Shown: positions 22,501 to 42,556 of the stretch, one piece after another
Position numbering within the stretch: position 1 is the first letter of the stretch
How the letters are laid out: the number at the start of each line of letters is the position of its first letter
From: Eriocheir sinensis
Taxonomy: Eukaryota; Arthropoda; Malacostraca; Decapoda; Varunidae
Direction of reading: 5' to 3'
Assembly: GCF_024679095.1 (NCBI RefSeq)
Contig: NC_066562.1
Span: forward strand, 5,730,101-5,794,100
DNA: 64,000 nucleotides
Made by a program: the position numbers and the translations under genes
Notes under the pieces: model-generated
The model's input: the letters and a program-made list of their open reading frames with translations, nothing else
The model's database searches: none
What the model was told of the DNA's origin: nothing

Positions 22501-22621
22501 GACACAAGGGGAAAAGAAGGCGATTAGGGTGGGGGACGGTGATGATAATGAGGAGGAGGAGGAGGAGGAGGAGCCATTGTCGTATAGAAAAAGGAAAAAC
22601 AACCATATAGAGAAGTGGTAA
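6333..22621 (+). CDS. DHX30: DHX30-like mitochondrial DEAH-box RNA helicase (16 exons)
   Basis: Exons: 6333-6459, 7425-7505, 7744-7840, 8296-8462, 8935-9083, 9619-9730, 10098-10311, 10670-10748, 11528-11659, 12474-13216, 14041-14245, 14693-14916, 15508-15746, 18849-19068, 19854-20111, 22357-22621. All have GT-AG borders and the phases close to 1,103 aa (human DHX30 is slightly longer). In order: an Arg-rich, acid-free N-terminus that looks like a mitochondrial presequence, a dsRNA-binding-like domain at about 102-170, Walker [10 protein letters not shown] at 333-341, TQPRR at 365-369, DEVH at 435-438, motif III SAS at 467-469, FLPGW at 553-557, ATNLAETS at 608-615, QRAGRAGR at 656-663, and a helicase-associated C-terminal region. 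DEVH in place of DEAH, FLPGW and the surrounding residues match DHX30 better than DHX9, DHX36 or DHX29. DHX30 is known to serve mitochondrial ribosome assembly; that role is inherited by homology. The C-terminus ends in a poly-Glu tract. Confidence 0.93.
6518..7022. mobile_element. TTAA-flanked MITE, family Q, copy 1 (DHX30 intron 1)
   Basis: The body at 6522-7018 lies between TTAA at 6518-6521 and 7019-7022. The left end is CCCGGCAGCGTCGGC, and the right end is the complement of an imperfect copy (GCCGAAGCCCACAGG). A second copy at 37784-38353 shares nearly the whole length. Both inner flanks are repeated without the element 55 bp downstream, which gives an empty site. It is non-coding and probably piggyBac-mobilised. 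Confidence 0.8.
7023..7180. repeat. Tandem duplicate bearing the empty site of the MITE
   Basis: GGCTGGTAATTCTCC...CATTCTTAACAATCACG at about 7071-7105 repeats the sequence on both sides of the MITE with a single TTAA. The segment CCAAAGAAATCTGTCTAATT also occurs twice, near 7028 and 7138. The intron 1 segment was therefore duplicated before or around MITE insertion. Confidence 0.7.
8021..8239. mobile_element. MITE family T, copy 1 (DHX30 intron 3)
   Basis: It starts GGTCAGTATTATAAGACACTT and ends in the approximate complement (GTTTAGTAATACGGCCC). Copies recur at 19554, 23538, 36275, 36501, 40750 and 43156. Flanks ACT/AGT suggest a 3-bp target duplication, clearer in copies 36275 (TTA) and 43156 (ATT). 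It is non-coding; the superfamily is not certain. Confidence 0.7.
9084..9618. repeat. DHX30 intron 5 repeats carrying copies of the exon 5 donor
   Basis: The real donor context GAGGTGGGTGGGGCACTGA at 9081 is echoed at 9328 and 9464 as TAGGTGGGGCACTGAAGG, 136 bp apart. Between them is a repeated block (GTGAAGAGAACTGGTGTATC, then TTTGTTTTTAA..., then TTTCATAA.TAATTTTG). The same block recurs in intron 6 at about 9885-10000. Confidence 0.75.
10480..10600 (+). mobile_element. Dispersed acceptor-like short element, copy 1
   Basis: It consists of a T-rich tract, a TTTGCAGGAAAGAAAGCAG start, AGCTCAAGGGCA and a long A run. The consensus across the window is T-rich, then ACAGCAAAGGARACAGCTC, then AAGGGC and A-rich. 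Other copies lie near 13865, 15325, 17705(-), 33660, 36983, 40700 and 54345(-). No TSDs are obvious. Each copy contains a polypyrimidine tract plus CAG, as in a 3' splice site. Confidence 0.6.
10880..11440. mobile_element. Foldback pair interrupted by a TTAA MITE (DHX30 intron 8)
   Basis: GTCTGTTCACTTAAGTCTGA at about 10889, followed by CCCAAGCTGAC, is inverted at about 11067-11430. There its single TTAA is split by an element at 11086-11412 flanked by TTAA (11082-11085, 11413-11416). The ends of the insert are CCCCTCCA and its near complement TGAAGGGG. The intact left arm is the unoccupied site. There is no coding content. Confidence 0.7.
11660..12473. repeat. DHX30 intron 9 with duplicated exon 11 end and duplicated acceptor
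   Basis: 11728-11775 copies the last ~45 nt of exon 11 plus its donor (reads [13 protein letters not shown] then GTGAA; true exon [13 protein letters not shown] then GTGAG). After it comes purine-rich DNA like that of intron 11, including AATAGGAATGAAGG shared with about 14373. CCCCTCCACTCCCAGCTTG at 12333-12351 repeats the true exon 10 acceptor at 12459-12477. Confidence 0.8.
13237..13482. mobile_element. TTAA MITE family P2 with LINE RT fragment, copy a (DHX30 intron 10)
   Basis: The body at 13241-13478 is flanked by TTAA. The left end TTAACCCGTCCACTGCG pairs with the complement of CGCAGTCAAGGGATTAA. The minus strand of the body reads [12 protein letters not shown]...FNEEKC...[21 protein letters not shown]. 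This is a piece of LINE reverse transcriptase around the conserved FNEEKC region. Further copies are at 19303, 35776, 38796 and 42557. Confidence 0.75.
13860..13965 (+). mobile_element. Dispersed acceptor-like short element, copy 2
   Basis: A T-rich run ends TTTTTTTTTACAGCAGAG, followed by TCAAGGGCATAAAAAAGG and an A-rich tail with CTCACTTCTCCTAAAAAGAG. It lies in DHX30 intron 10, about 90 bp before the exon 11 acceptor. Confidence 0.55.
15325..15412. mobile_element. Acceptor-like element in palindromic form (DHX30 intron 12)
   Basis: GGACACGGCTCAAGGGCA is followed 23 bp later by its inverted relative TGCCCTTGAGCTGTCTCC and a T-to-A-run exchange. The copy therefore forms a hairpin of about 30 bp arms. 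This is the only two-armed copy seen. Confidence 0.55.
15747..17605. repeat. 42-bp minisatellite starting at the exon 13 donor
   Basis: The unit contains GTTTTGTATAGGGTCTAGTG then AAGTTATATTGAGCTGTATTAA, period 42 bp, about 44 units. Edge units diverge (TATTTATTTTTGTATAGGG) and the core is nearly uniform. The first unit overlaps the true donor, GACGGTAAGTTTTGTATAGG. Since 42 is 14 codons, frames of 112 and 406 codons stay open (16156-16494, 16467-17687). They are repeat artefacts. Confidence 0.95.
17705..17777 (-). mobile_element. Acceptor-like short element, reverse copy
   Basis: ATGCCCTTGAGCTGCTTCC then TTTCCTGTAAAAAAA is the complement of the consensus TTTACAG...GGAAGCAGCTC...AAGGGCAT. 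It lies between the 42-bp and 64-bp arrays in DHX30 intron 13. Confidence 0.5.
17780..18320. repeat. 64-bp tandem repeat, about 8 units (DHX30 intron 13)
   Basis: The unit contains CTCATCCACTTTATTGATTC then ACTTTACTTCCTCTCTGCAA then CACTTAAACTTCATCTCT, with period about 64 bp. Degenerate remnants of CTCATCCA...ATTACTGATT continue to about 18740 around the LINE fragment. Confidence 0.9.
18421..18660 (-). pseudogene. RTE-type LINE ORF C-terminal fragment
   Basis: The minus strand reads [20 protein letters not shown] then [18 protein letters not shown]. This is the well-known tail of RTE-family endonuclease/reverse transcriptases (GRPRKTW...DL..LG...A.DR..WR..I). It is preceded on the + strand by (ATC)n at 18421-18440, probably the element's 3' microsatellite. 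Upstream parts are missing. Confidence 0.8.
19303..19551. mobile_element. TTAA MITE family P2, copy b (DHX30 intron 14)
   Basis: The body at 19307-19547 lies between TTAA sites, with the same ends and the same LINE RT fragment on the minus strand ([40 protein letters not shown]). A family T element follows within 3 bp. Confidence 0.75.
19554..19774. mobile_element. MITE family T, copy 2 (DHX30 intron 14)
   Basis: It starts GGCAGTATTACAAGACACTT, carries AGCTATTTCTAAAGGTCAAA, and ends TTGTAACACAACCC. It is full length relative to copies 1 and 43156. Confidence 0.7.
20135..22240. repeat. 35-bp minisatellite, about 60 units (DHX30 intron 15)
   Basis: The unit contains CCTCTTACCTAATATATAGA then AATCATTGCAATCCG, period 35 bp. 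Two-state variants run through it: TATAG or ACGG, ACCTA or ACCAA, CCGC or CCAC. The rare variant GCAGTCCGTCTC recurs at 21737, 21842 and 21947, exactly 105 bp apart, so a three-unit higher-order block was copied. Confidence 0.95.
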
Positions 22622-23380
22622 GAGACTAAATGAGGGGTGAGATAGATAAGAGGAGGAGAAAGATGAGGCAATATACAGAAAGAGAAAATGAACACAGGAA
22701 TGATAAAGAAAAAGCCATAGGAGAAGAAAATGAAGACAAATAGAGAACACATAGAGAGAATTGGTAAAGACAAGTGAGCTAGATAAGAGGAGAAAAATTA
22801 GCAATATATGGGAAGAGAAAAAGAACAGGAATGATGAAGAAAAAGCCATGAGAAAATAAAAGAAAGCAAATAGAAGAGGAAATCAAGGAATCCACAATCA
22901 GTCTACAACAAAGAACAGCTCTAGTCTCTTGCCATACAGTCTCTGGTCTCAATAACAGTGTATTTACCTGTATGAAATGTAGGCAAATATATGGAATCTC
23001 TGTGATACATTTTCTGTGTATACTAAATTGACTGTAGTTTTGTATGGCTCCTTTAATTCCTCGGCGAGTTAATAGTGTTTGTGTTTGTCAATTATGAGAT
23101 GAAAATTATATTGTTGAAGAATTTTATTTTATTTTTATTTTCATTTTATGTAGTGTCTTGTAGTCAGGAGCCTCATATATGGGTTTCAGTTCTGCACTCC
23201 ATAGATTAGACAACACTAAATGAACTGTAAATACATGTACAAAACAGATTAATAATTTATAATAAAAGAAAAATGAGCAAAAAATATAAATGAAATGTAT
23301 ATAATAGGGAAGAAGTCTCTCTCTCTCTCTCTCTCTTTTTCTATTGTACATTCTTAAATTTTTATATATATGAGGGCTCA
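22622..23380 (+). other. DHX30: DHX30 3' UTR and downstream DNA
   Basis: Purine-rich sequence follows the stop. AATAAA at 22855-22860 is the first candidate polyadenylation signal, with another at 23261-23266. A (TC)n run lies at about 23314-23338. No further gene is seen. Confidence 0.45.
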
Positions 23381-23382
23381 GT

Positions 23383-23462
23383 GGTCATATGCTGGAGGGA
23401 GACAAAGGAAGGAATTATAGGAGAGGAACAGATCCCAGGAAAGGAACAAATCCCAGGAAATG
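23383..23462. mobile_element. 3' fragment of the tRNA-derived SINE (S1)
   Basis: GTGGTCATATGCTGGAGGGA through GGAAGGAATTATAGGAGAGG and AACAGATCCCAGGAAA matches 56578-56643 in the same orientation. Only the non-tRNA body is present. Confidence 0.65.
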
Positions 23463-23537
23463 CATATATAGTTCAGCTCTCAAGTATTTTTTCCTTCTGT
23501 GAATACCAAAATGTTGTCAAGAAAAAGATTACTAAGA

Positions 23538-23610
23538 TCGATATTATAAGACACTTTCGCTTCTCACATCAGCTATTTCTAAAGGTCAAAGAGGGGGTCA
23601 GTTGGGTTAA
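23538..23610. mobile_element. MITE family T, 5' fragment
   Basis: GATATTATAAGACACTTTCG through AGCTATTTCTAAAGGTCAAA and GAGGGGGTCAGTTGGGTT, then similarity stops abruptly. About the first third of the element remains. Confidence 0.65.
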
Positions 23611-24650
23611 AGAGCCAATTTCACAGTCCAACACAGTGTCTTGTCAAAACTGGATATTCATACAATCCAAAATCTGTGAGGTCTTAATGCCACATAAGAC
23701 ACAAGACTTTGGAATAGGCATCTTGTGTATGGAACTCAAATATAAACACCAGACACTTTACTAACTCAGTACAGGGTTGATGAACTAAGTAGATGAGCTC
23801 ATAATTTCTCTACAGGTACATTTGAAGAGTCTTACTTGTACTCTGTCCAACAAGGCAAGCTGCTGAGAATCCTATCTCAGCATGACAGGGAAATTCTTTG
23901 ATCATCAAGGTACACAGTATTACACCGTTGTATTTTTTTGTAAATGTTTCCTACACTGGCACTACAGGAGATAAATTGAAGCTTGGTATAGCCCAATGTT
24001 CTCTAGGCCACAGGCAGTACACAATGTATGGACGACTGGAATTCTTCCCTGAGTAAGGTTGCCTGTCTGTGTGTCCACTGGATTCATTAACGAGGGGTTT
24101 GCACGTAAGCCTAGGTGAAGCACTGTTCACCTTTGTTACTTAACAATTTGGCATGAGATGTTTTCCCATGCATGTCATGTTTATTTAAATTTTGTATGTA
24201 CTATGAAATCTAGTTATGGCACACAACTCAGTCCAATCATAATTAAGTACTGTCACTTATCCAAGCATGTCGGATTTATCAACTCTAATATTTTTTATCT
24301 CAACAACCCGCAGATGTTCTAATTTCTAACCCGAATCCTTGAGACGGGATGCAGAATTTTTGGTATCAAACCAAAGGATATCCCACGGCTGAAGGCCTCT
24401 GGAACCCTTGGCAGCATCTCGGGCCACGACAGCTGCACCTCCTGCTGCATGCACCATGGGTGGCAGGAGGCACCTCGGGGCAAGACACCCGTACTGCTCT
24501 GCTGGCCGACCTCTCTCCCGTACGTACATTACATGCACCTTATGATTCACTGCCTCGGAAAATAGTGGTGTAAGGGAACAGGTGGGAAGGTGAGGGCCAT
24601 CACCACAAACAAAATAGGAATCAAAGGTTAGGAAGAGAAGAATATTTTTT
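23611..24650. other. Intergenic DNA, no feature recognised
   Basis: Mixed-composition sequence. A 74-codon frame at 24349-24573 resembles no protein I know. No element ends or tandem arrays are seen. Confidence 0.4.
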
Positions 24651-25200
24651 TATAAGCTAGGAAGAAGAGGAGGACAATGAGAAGGAGGAGAAGAAGGAGG
24701 TGGAGATAAGAGGGAGAAGAAAGACGAGAAAGGAGAGGAAGAGGAGGAGAAAGAAATCATGTGAAGAAGGAAGAGAGATGAAGGAGGAGGAGGAGGAATG
24801 AGAGAGAAAACAGAGAAGGTATAAAGGAAGGAAGAGTTAATGAAAGGGAAGAAGAATGAGAATAAAAACAAAAGTAAAGGAGAGAAAGAAGAGGAGAATA
24901 GAAGAGAGAATAGGAAGCTGTCCTCGCCTCGGCCGCCGCGCGAGGCTCCATGAAGCCTTACTGAAGCTTCGCGCCTCGGCCGGACAGCCACGCACGCCAT
25001 TCACTCACCTGCTGCGTCTGTCGCCACCACAACTCGAACTACATCTTGTTGGAAGCGGGTACGGTGCAGGACGCCAGGCACAGAGACTCCTGGGCCACGG
25101 GAACACTAATAAATACGGGAGAGGTCGGCCATGATGGTGGTGGTGGTGGGCGTGGCCGAGACCCGCACGCCCCCACACGGCCACCTCTCGCCCTTCAAGG
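24650..25200. other. Polypurine tract followed by CpG-rich palindromic stretch
   Basis: 24650-24905 is almost pure A/G. 24914-24985 is CpG-rich, with CTGTCCTCGCCTCGGCCG facing GCCTCGGCCGGACAG as an inverted pair. It could be a distal promoter or first non-coding exon region for GXYLT 0.9 kb downstream, or a foldback element. I cannot decide. Confidence 0.35.
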
Positions 25201-25930
25201 CTATTTCAATACAGTAAAAAGAATGATAATGGTAATGCTGATATAATATAAACAATGGCAATATTATGAGCTATGATAATGGTCGTATTCCCCGGAGTTG
25301 GCGTAGTGGGGTGGGTAAGGAGAAATTTAACGCCCCCCTCCCTCCCTGCTCTTATAATTATAGTTGATGATGATGATGATGATAATAGGAAAAAGAAAAA
25401 AGAAGAATAAGAATAATGGATGATAATAATAGGCTATATAGATGATCCCCTGCCCAGTATGACACGCGCCGAGGCTGCTTCATTTACTCAAGAAAGAAAA
25501 AGAGAAGAAGCTACCCCAGTAAACACCACCACCATTGTCCCCCTTTACATAAAATAATAAAACACAAACTAAAAAATAAAATAATCATCCCATACATGTA
25601 AACAAACACACCGCGCTGCCAGACCCAAGACAAACCCCACCAAACACACACAAAAACACCCAAAACAAACACAAAAAACACCTTGGAACAAACAAACCAC
25701 CCAAAAATCAACCACATAATCAACCCTAAACCTAAAAATCCTTAAATAAAGCATAAAACCATAAAACGAGGCGAGTGCCACCGTACGACAACTCCTCCTG
25801 AAGGCCGCGGCAGCAAGGGAGAGAGAAAGGGAGGAGAGAGAGAAAAGGGAGAATGCTGGCGTAAGGGAGAGGCAGGGAGCATGGAGGCACCTGTAAAACG
25901 CCAATATGTAGTGCCAAGCTGAGTGCCACA

Positions 25931-36794
<10,864 letters not shown>

Positions 36795-36980
36795 CCCCAA
36801 GGAAGGATGGCAGCCCTAGGGTTCGGTGACGTTTGCGTGTGTCTATGTTGGCCTTATTGTCATTATGGGGGAGGAGAGGAGAGAGATGAAGAGGGCAAGA
36901 CGAGGATAGTGTTCAAGGTTGTGGATTATCGGTTTATCTTGCACAATGAGGAAGATGATAGTGATGAAGATAAAGATAGT

Positions 36981-37026
<46 letters not shown>

Positions 37027-37780
37027 GCAAAGGAAACAGCTCAAGGGCGAAAAAAAGGAAACAATAATGAAAAAAAGCCCGCTACTTACTGCTCCTATAT
37101 AAAAGAGTAAACAGGAGTGGTCGAAAAAGATGAAAGTGATTGACAGAGTAATGGAGATGATGTCTATTAATATTACGAGGAAAGGGATCTCATTCACGGC
37201 TAAGCGAAATAACGTAAGATTAGCTAAAAAAAATATCTGACTTCTGGCATTTAAGATAAGAGTTTTTAAAGGTCGTCGCCGATTTTATTTATTTTTATTT
37301 TATTTATGTCTTATCTTTTACCGATATACTTTTGTTTGGTTTGTTTGTGTTACCAGTTCTGATTTATTTCTTGTTTTTTGTTAATATGGACATTTTATTT
37401 TGTTACAGACATACTTTATTTTCACGAGTTGTTGCTGGAGTTGATATGTACCGATGGACGTGTACGTATGTGCATGTATGTATGTATTTATGTGCGGGGC
37501 CAGATTTAAGTGGACTCTGGGATCCTAGAAATACCTGGGGCTTGGTCTGGGTCTCGGCACAGTGGACTTTCGCTCTTTACTAACAGAACTGTGCTGCATC
37601 TCGGGACTTATTTCTCAAAGCCTAAACTTATAACCATTCAACAGGACTGACTTGGTGACATATTTTTCAAAGCCTGAATTTATAACCATTCAACAGGACT
37701 GGGTTGGTGACTTATTTTTCAAGCCTGAACTTACAACCATTCAACAGAACCTCCTTGGTGACTTATTTTTCAAAGCTTAT
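36795..37780. other. GXYLT 3' flank, acceptor-like element, 57-bp repeat
   Basis: 36983-37110 is a 41-T run plus TTTACAGCAAAGGAAACAGC, TCAAGGGCG and A-rich tail. 37605-37775 has about three units of a 57-bp repeat (CAACAGGACTGACTTGGTGA, TTTTTCAAAGCCTGAA). I found no convincing AATAAA just after the stop, so the transcript end is unplaced. Confidence 0.55.
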
Positions 37781-38357
37781 TAACCTGGCAACTTCGGCGG
37801 ACCCCATTTGGAGCTCCCGCGAGTCGATCCGCTGAAACGGCAGACCCCATTTGGGGCTCGGCTCAAAACCCCTAATTCAAGCTAACTGTAGGCGGTGGCG
37901 GCATAGAGCAACCCACCATGCATGCCCTGTGTCATTGTGGTGGGTGGGTGATCTTGAGGTGGGCTTATTTGTCATAGGTGGTGCTGTAAGGTCATGGCAG
38001 ACTGAATTAGCTATCCATACAGTAATCACTTGTCAAATTCTCTAAAGTAGACAACAAGCGACTCTCGGCTAGACTGAATTAGCTATCCATACAGTAATCA
38101 CTTGTCAAATTCTCTAAAGTAGACAACAAGTGACTCTCAGCTAGATGCCACGTGTCACGAGACTGTTTATTTTGTAACAAACACCACCCAAAAAGAATGG
38201 AGTTTGAGTATAAGTAAATATTTTTAACGGCTTTATGGTTGTGAGAGGAGTACTCTGATATACGTTCCATGCTCTTTTCTTAGTCTCAAAATGCAGTATA
38301 ATGTTGACGTTTCTCGGCCACTTCTCGGTTTTCCTATTGCCGAAGCCTACAGGTTAA
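37780..38357. mobile_element. TTAA-flanked MITE, family Q, copy 2
   Basis: The body at 37784-38353 is bounded by TTAA (37780-37783, 38354-38357). It is homologous to 6522-7018 over its whole length, with an internal ~58-bp tandem duplication (AGACTGAATTAGCTATCC at about 38000 and 38070). Confidence 0.8.
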
Positions 38358-38795
38358 ATTCCCTCTGTGGTCATGGTACCCAAATACAGTAAACCTAATA
38401 ATAATGTCTGATAACTGGCATACATTCGGCGGACACATTGACAAACAAGGAAGAATTGAGTGTGATTGAAATAGCATGATCAACTTTACTTATATGACCT
38501 TAGCAAATAGCCCATAAAGAACATTAGGCCCAGAGTCAAATCCATTAATCTGGCCCTTCGTATTTATGTATGTATGTGTATATGTATGTATGTATGGAGA
38601 GACAGAGAGAGAGAGAGATTTGACATATATATATAGCAATCCACATATACTCTCACCACAGTTATCTAATGCACTTTAACACATTCCTTATACCAAACAC
38701 ATATTTATCACTTATCTACACTCACCACTAAATAACTTGACACTTGCGTAGTCTCCTAGCCACACCAACACAGTAATCTTGCTCCACTAAATCCG
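38358..38795. other. Intergenic DNA, no gene
   Basis: AT-rich sequence with a short (GTAT)n run at 38567-38595 and (GA)n at 38596-38618. Nothing else recognised. Confidence 0.4.
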
Positions 38796-39152
38796 TTAAC
38801 CCGTCTGCTGCGATTAGCACAGATTTCGCCTTCACTGGTAGCCTGGTAACATATACTCCCAGGTCTTTCTCTGCCTCTGGTGGATAGTGGAGTGTTCCCC
38901 ATGTGGTATTGGTAAGCTGGATATCCCCTCCCAAGGTGCATGACTTTACATTTTTCTTCACTGAATTGTAGCAGCCACTTTTTGTTCCATTCCTGTAGCT
39001 GGTGATGTCTTCTTGTAGGAAATCCGCATCCAAGGAGTTAAGGCGGTTCAGCTCGGCCCATGTAGCGGCTTTGGGCGTGAACATAACCGCTGCCAACTCC
39101 TCGGATATATCACCCCAATGTTTTAGTTCCTGATTACTTGAGTGTGTGCCAT
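38796..39152. mobile_element. P2 MITE copy d plus shared flank
   Basis: The body at 38800-39037 lies between TTAA sites. The following 110 bp match the flank of copy c. The minus-strand reading is DFLQEDITS, a frameshift, [17 protein letters not shown], so the RT fragment is decayed. Confidence 0.7.
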
Positions 39153-39289
39153 ACAGTTTCGGGTTAGCGTATATTTTTGTTTCATAGAGATAACGTATAT
39201 TTATTATGACCTTATTTGAGAGAGAGAAACATAAGAGAGATGTATATTGTATCGTAAAATGCATCGCGATTTATTATTAGGTTTAAGTA

Positions 39290-39965
39290 GTCAAGTAGAT
39301 TTAATTAGGTATGGTTTAGGGGGGTGGGAAAGATTAGGTGAAGCTTATGATAGGGAAGGAAGGGGAGGTGGGAAAGATTAGGAGATGAAGAGAGATAATA
39401 GGGAAGGAAGGGGAAGGGGAGGAAGGTGCTGGCAAAGTTATAGGTAGGTGAAGAGTGATTATAGGTAAGGAAGGGAAGAGGAGAAAGGTGCAGGGAAAGG
39501 TATAGGGAGATAGGAAAGATTAGGAGATGAAGAAGGATAATAGGGAAGGAAGGGGAGAAGGTGCTGGCAAAGGTATAGGGAGGTGAAGAGTGATTATAGG
39601 TAAGGAAGGGAAGAGGAGGAAGGTGCAGGGAAAGGTATAGGGAGATAGGAAAGATTAGGAGATGAAGAAGGATAATAGGGAAGGAAGGGGAGAAGGTGCT
39701 GGCAAAGGTATAGGGAGGTGAAGAGTGATTATAGGTAAGGAAGGGAAGAGGAGGAAGGTGCAGGGAAAGGTATAGGGAGATAGGAAAGATTAGGAGATGA
39801 AGAAGGATAATAGGGAAGGACGGGGAGACGGTGCTGGCAAAGGTATAGGGAGGTGAAGAGTGATTATAGGTAAGGAAGGGAAGAGGAGAAAGGTGTAGGG
39901 AAAGGTAAGGGAGATGGGATAGATTAGGAGGTGAAGAATTTTAATAGGGAAGGAAGGGAAGAGGG
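39290..39965. repeat. 135-bp purine-rich tandem repeat, 4-5 units
   Basis: GAAGAGTGATTATAGGTAAG recurs at about 39450, 39585, 39720 and 39855, separated by AGATTAGGAGATGAAG and GGTGCTGGCAAAGGTATAGG blocks. Confidence 0.85.
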
Positions 39966-40164
39966 AGAAGATGCAGGCAATCGACAAATCTATATAACAG
40001 TGAGTAACATCGACAATTGTGATCTCGTTAGCATCCCGTGCCAAGCTAAGGTAAATAAGTGTGTGTCTGATGAGTTGCCGTATAGTGACGTGAATAGTGA
40101 CGATATTTTTTATGATTTTGTGACGACAGGTGTTGGTAATATACTTGCGATTATGTATTATCTG

Positions 40165-40169
<5 letters not shown>

Positions 40170-40217
<48 letters not shown>

Positions 40218-40361
40218 GATTAAGGAAAAGTTGGATAAATGTAGATACGGAGACGGGACCACACGAGCGTAAAGTCCAGGCCCTGTAAAACCATAACTAG
40301 GTAAATACAACTAGGTAAATAAATACACACACACACACATGCACACACACACACACACACA

Positions 40362-40403
<42 letters not shown>

Positions 40404-40412
40404 CACACAATA
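40170..40412 (+). mobile_element. CR1-like LINE 3' tail between (CA)n runs
   Basis: (CA)n at 40170-40213, then TTAAGGAAAAGTTGGATAAA, a KCRYGDGTTRA frame end with TAA, CCAGGCCCTG, and ACTAGGTAAATACAACTAGG. It is followed by (CA)n to 40408. It matches the 3' end of the LINE at 31375. Confidence 0.7.
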
Positions 40413-40699
40413 TATCCTTAAAATGAATCATAATTTTACCGTAAAGAATATATATACTCATAGAAAGTCACACATTAATATTCCTGAAGCAACGTAGCTA
40501 CAGTTGAGTTGCCATAGACATAGTTATAACTGTTCTACCAATGTCTTCACTGCAGTCAGAGTAATAGTCCCTGCCGGCCAACCAGTCCCTAAGCCCTGCC
40601 TTCTCCTCTTAAAGCCATTAGTGACTGGCCGAAACCATTTATTGTTGACTTTGATAGAAAAAATAACCTGAACTAAAAAGTCATTTCATTATTTTCTTT

Positions 40700-40937
40700 T
40701 TACTTTTTTTTTTCTTTTTAGCAGTCAAGGGCAAAAAAATGAAATAAAAACTATTTCTAAAGGTCAAAGAGTGGGTCACTCGGGTTCTACTGAGTGTTCT
40801 TTTAGGTTTATGTTACTGAAGAAGGGCAAAACTACCACCAGGGTCATAAAACTACTACTGGAGATGCCCTTAACTCACATGAAAGCCTTGGCAAATATGT
40901 GAACTTGGGCGACAAAATGTTTTAAAATGTGACCCTC
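40700..40937. mobile_element. Acceptor-like element remnant and truncated family T MITE
   Basis: 40700-40745 has the T run and TAGCAGTCAAGGGCAAAAAA remnant. 40750-40935 is family T from CTATTTCTAAAGGTCAAAGA to TTTTAAAATGTGACCC, lacking its first ~40 bp. Confidence 0.6.
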
Positions 40938-41560
40938 TATCTGTGTCTCAAGGTGTCACGGTAGAGAGGGAGAGCGCATCAAGGGACTGGGTGGGCTGCA
41001 GTATAAGTTCACGGATTTAGCAAAAGGAACACAAGTCCAACAATGCCAGATTATCGTACTCAGAGCCTCGTATATACCGGTTTCTGAGTCATAACTATTC
41101 CCAAAAACCATCAATAATTAACCATTTTAACGATAACTATATATGAAACCAGTTATTGGGGTCGAGGAGGCAGTTTTGGGGTCGGAAATCGGGAAACAGG
41201 AGGCTGAGTAAGACAGTCGGGCAATGTTGCACAAGTACTATATTGCAATTGCCATAGAAATATAATTGATAGTAGAGACGAAGAAAGCAATAATGAACAA
41301 AATAAATTAGTTTACGCATAAGCGAGTCTAGTCAGTCGGGAGAGCATTAGGAAAGTTTATATTCTTAGTTGTTCTGTTTTTCATATTCTACTTCGGTGAT
41401 TTTTTTATATATATAATTGATATTTTGTACGATAACTATGTATTTTTTTTTTTTTTTCTTTGGTGTTTGTTTTCTTTATTTTGACAAGATCTTTTATTGG
41501 TTGTATTCTCATAATTTGTTTTCTCAGCTATTCATCTTATTTTATTTCTTATTTTTAGTA
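40938..41560. other. Intergenic DNA, no gene
   Basis: No coding or repeat structure recognised apart from T-rich runs. Confidence 0.4.
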
Positions 41561-42126
41561 TTAACCCGGTAGCTGCAGGGATCATGTTTCTTAAAGGCGA
41601 GAAAAATGAGAAAAAAAATCATCACTCACACAAACCATTTCATAATATATATCAACGCATTTGTGATCAGTTTATGCATCATCTATTTTTGGGGGGTTTA
41701 TATCATGGCAAAAATTTGGCCCGTCACTGCTACACGGTAAAGCCACAAATTTGGCCTGTCACTGGTACACGGTAAAGCCACAAATTTGGCCTGTCACTGG
41801 TACACGGTAAAGCCACAAATTTGGCCTGTCACTGGTACACGGTAAAGCCACAAATTTGGCCTGTCACTGGTACACGGTAAAGCCACAAATTTGGCCCGTC
41901 ACTGGTACACGGTAAAGCCACAAATTTGGCCTGTCACTGGTACACGGTAAAGCCACAAATTTGGCCTTTCACTGCTACACGGTAAAGCCACAAATTTGGC
42001 CTGTCACTGGTACACGGTAAAGCCACAAATTTGGCCTTTCACTGGTACACGGTAAAGCCACAAATTTGGCCTTTCACTGGTACACGGTAAAGCCACAAAT
42101 TTGGCCCGTCGCTGCTACCGGGTTAA
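41561..42126. mobile_element. piggyBac-like MITE P1, copy 3, with internal 35-bp expansion
   Basis: The body at 41565-42122 lies between TTAA sites. The right half is an array of about 11 units of a 35-bp repeat (CTGGTACACGGTAAAGCCAC then AAATTTGGCCTGTCA). Copies 1 and 2 have only about two of these units. The array has grown inside the element. Confidence 0.9.
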
Positions 42127-42556
42127 TTTCTTCTATTATTTTTTATAGTTTTTGTGTATGTTAATTGGTTGTTTTCTTTCTCCTAATGTCTGATTTAGTT
42201 TACATTAATATATTTGTAACGTCCATTTTATTATGATTAAGGTGTCTCATTACAGCAGAAGTCCATGGATTCAAATTCCCCAACAGTCACAATTTTTTAA
42301 AGCAGGAAAAAAGTTAAATTCTCACATTAAAGAAATCACAGTTGGGAAGAAATATATCAACAGACTTTCATTTAACGGCATTTTCACTAATTTGTGCGCA
42401 CCTTTAAAAATTAGTACTTATGTCACACTGCTTTGCCATTCACTCTGCTTGTAAATCACACATTCTGCCATTCACTGATACTCATAAAATACATTCCACA
42501 TTACATCCTACCCTTGAATCACACAGTTTTGTAGTCATTCCACCTATGCATCACAC
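42127..42556. other. Intergenic DNA, no gene
   Basis: AT-rich; short open frames at 42233-42602 have no recognisable product. Confidence 0.4.

Larger units (their letters stand above)
14693..22621 (+). other. DHX30: DHX30 exons 12-16: winged-helix, HA2/ratchet and OB-fold region
   Basis: Exon 12 encodes a winged-helix/ratchet-type segment including [20 protein letters not shown], and exon 13 continues with SISAMMSG and [15 protein letters not shown]. Exons 14-15 contain the OB-fold-like part ([15 protein letters not shown], then a basic/hydrophobic stretch). Exon 16 ends with a Glu run and a basic tail NHIEKW before TAA at 22619-22621. This order is that of DEAH/RHA helicases. Confidence 0.75.

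Noticed and set aside
24349..24573. Small gene upstream of GXYLT
   Set aside because: A 74-codon frame without recognisable domain, splice context or promoter; kept only as unannotated DNA.
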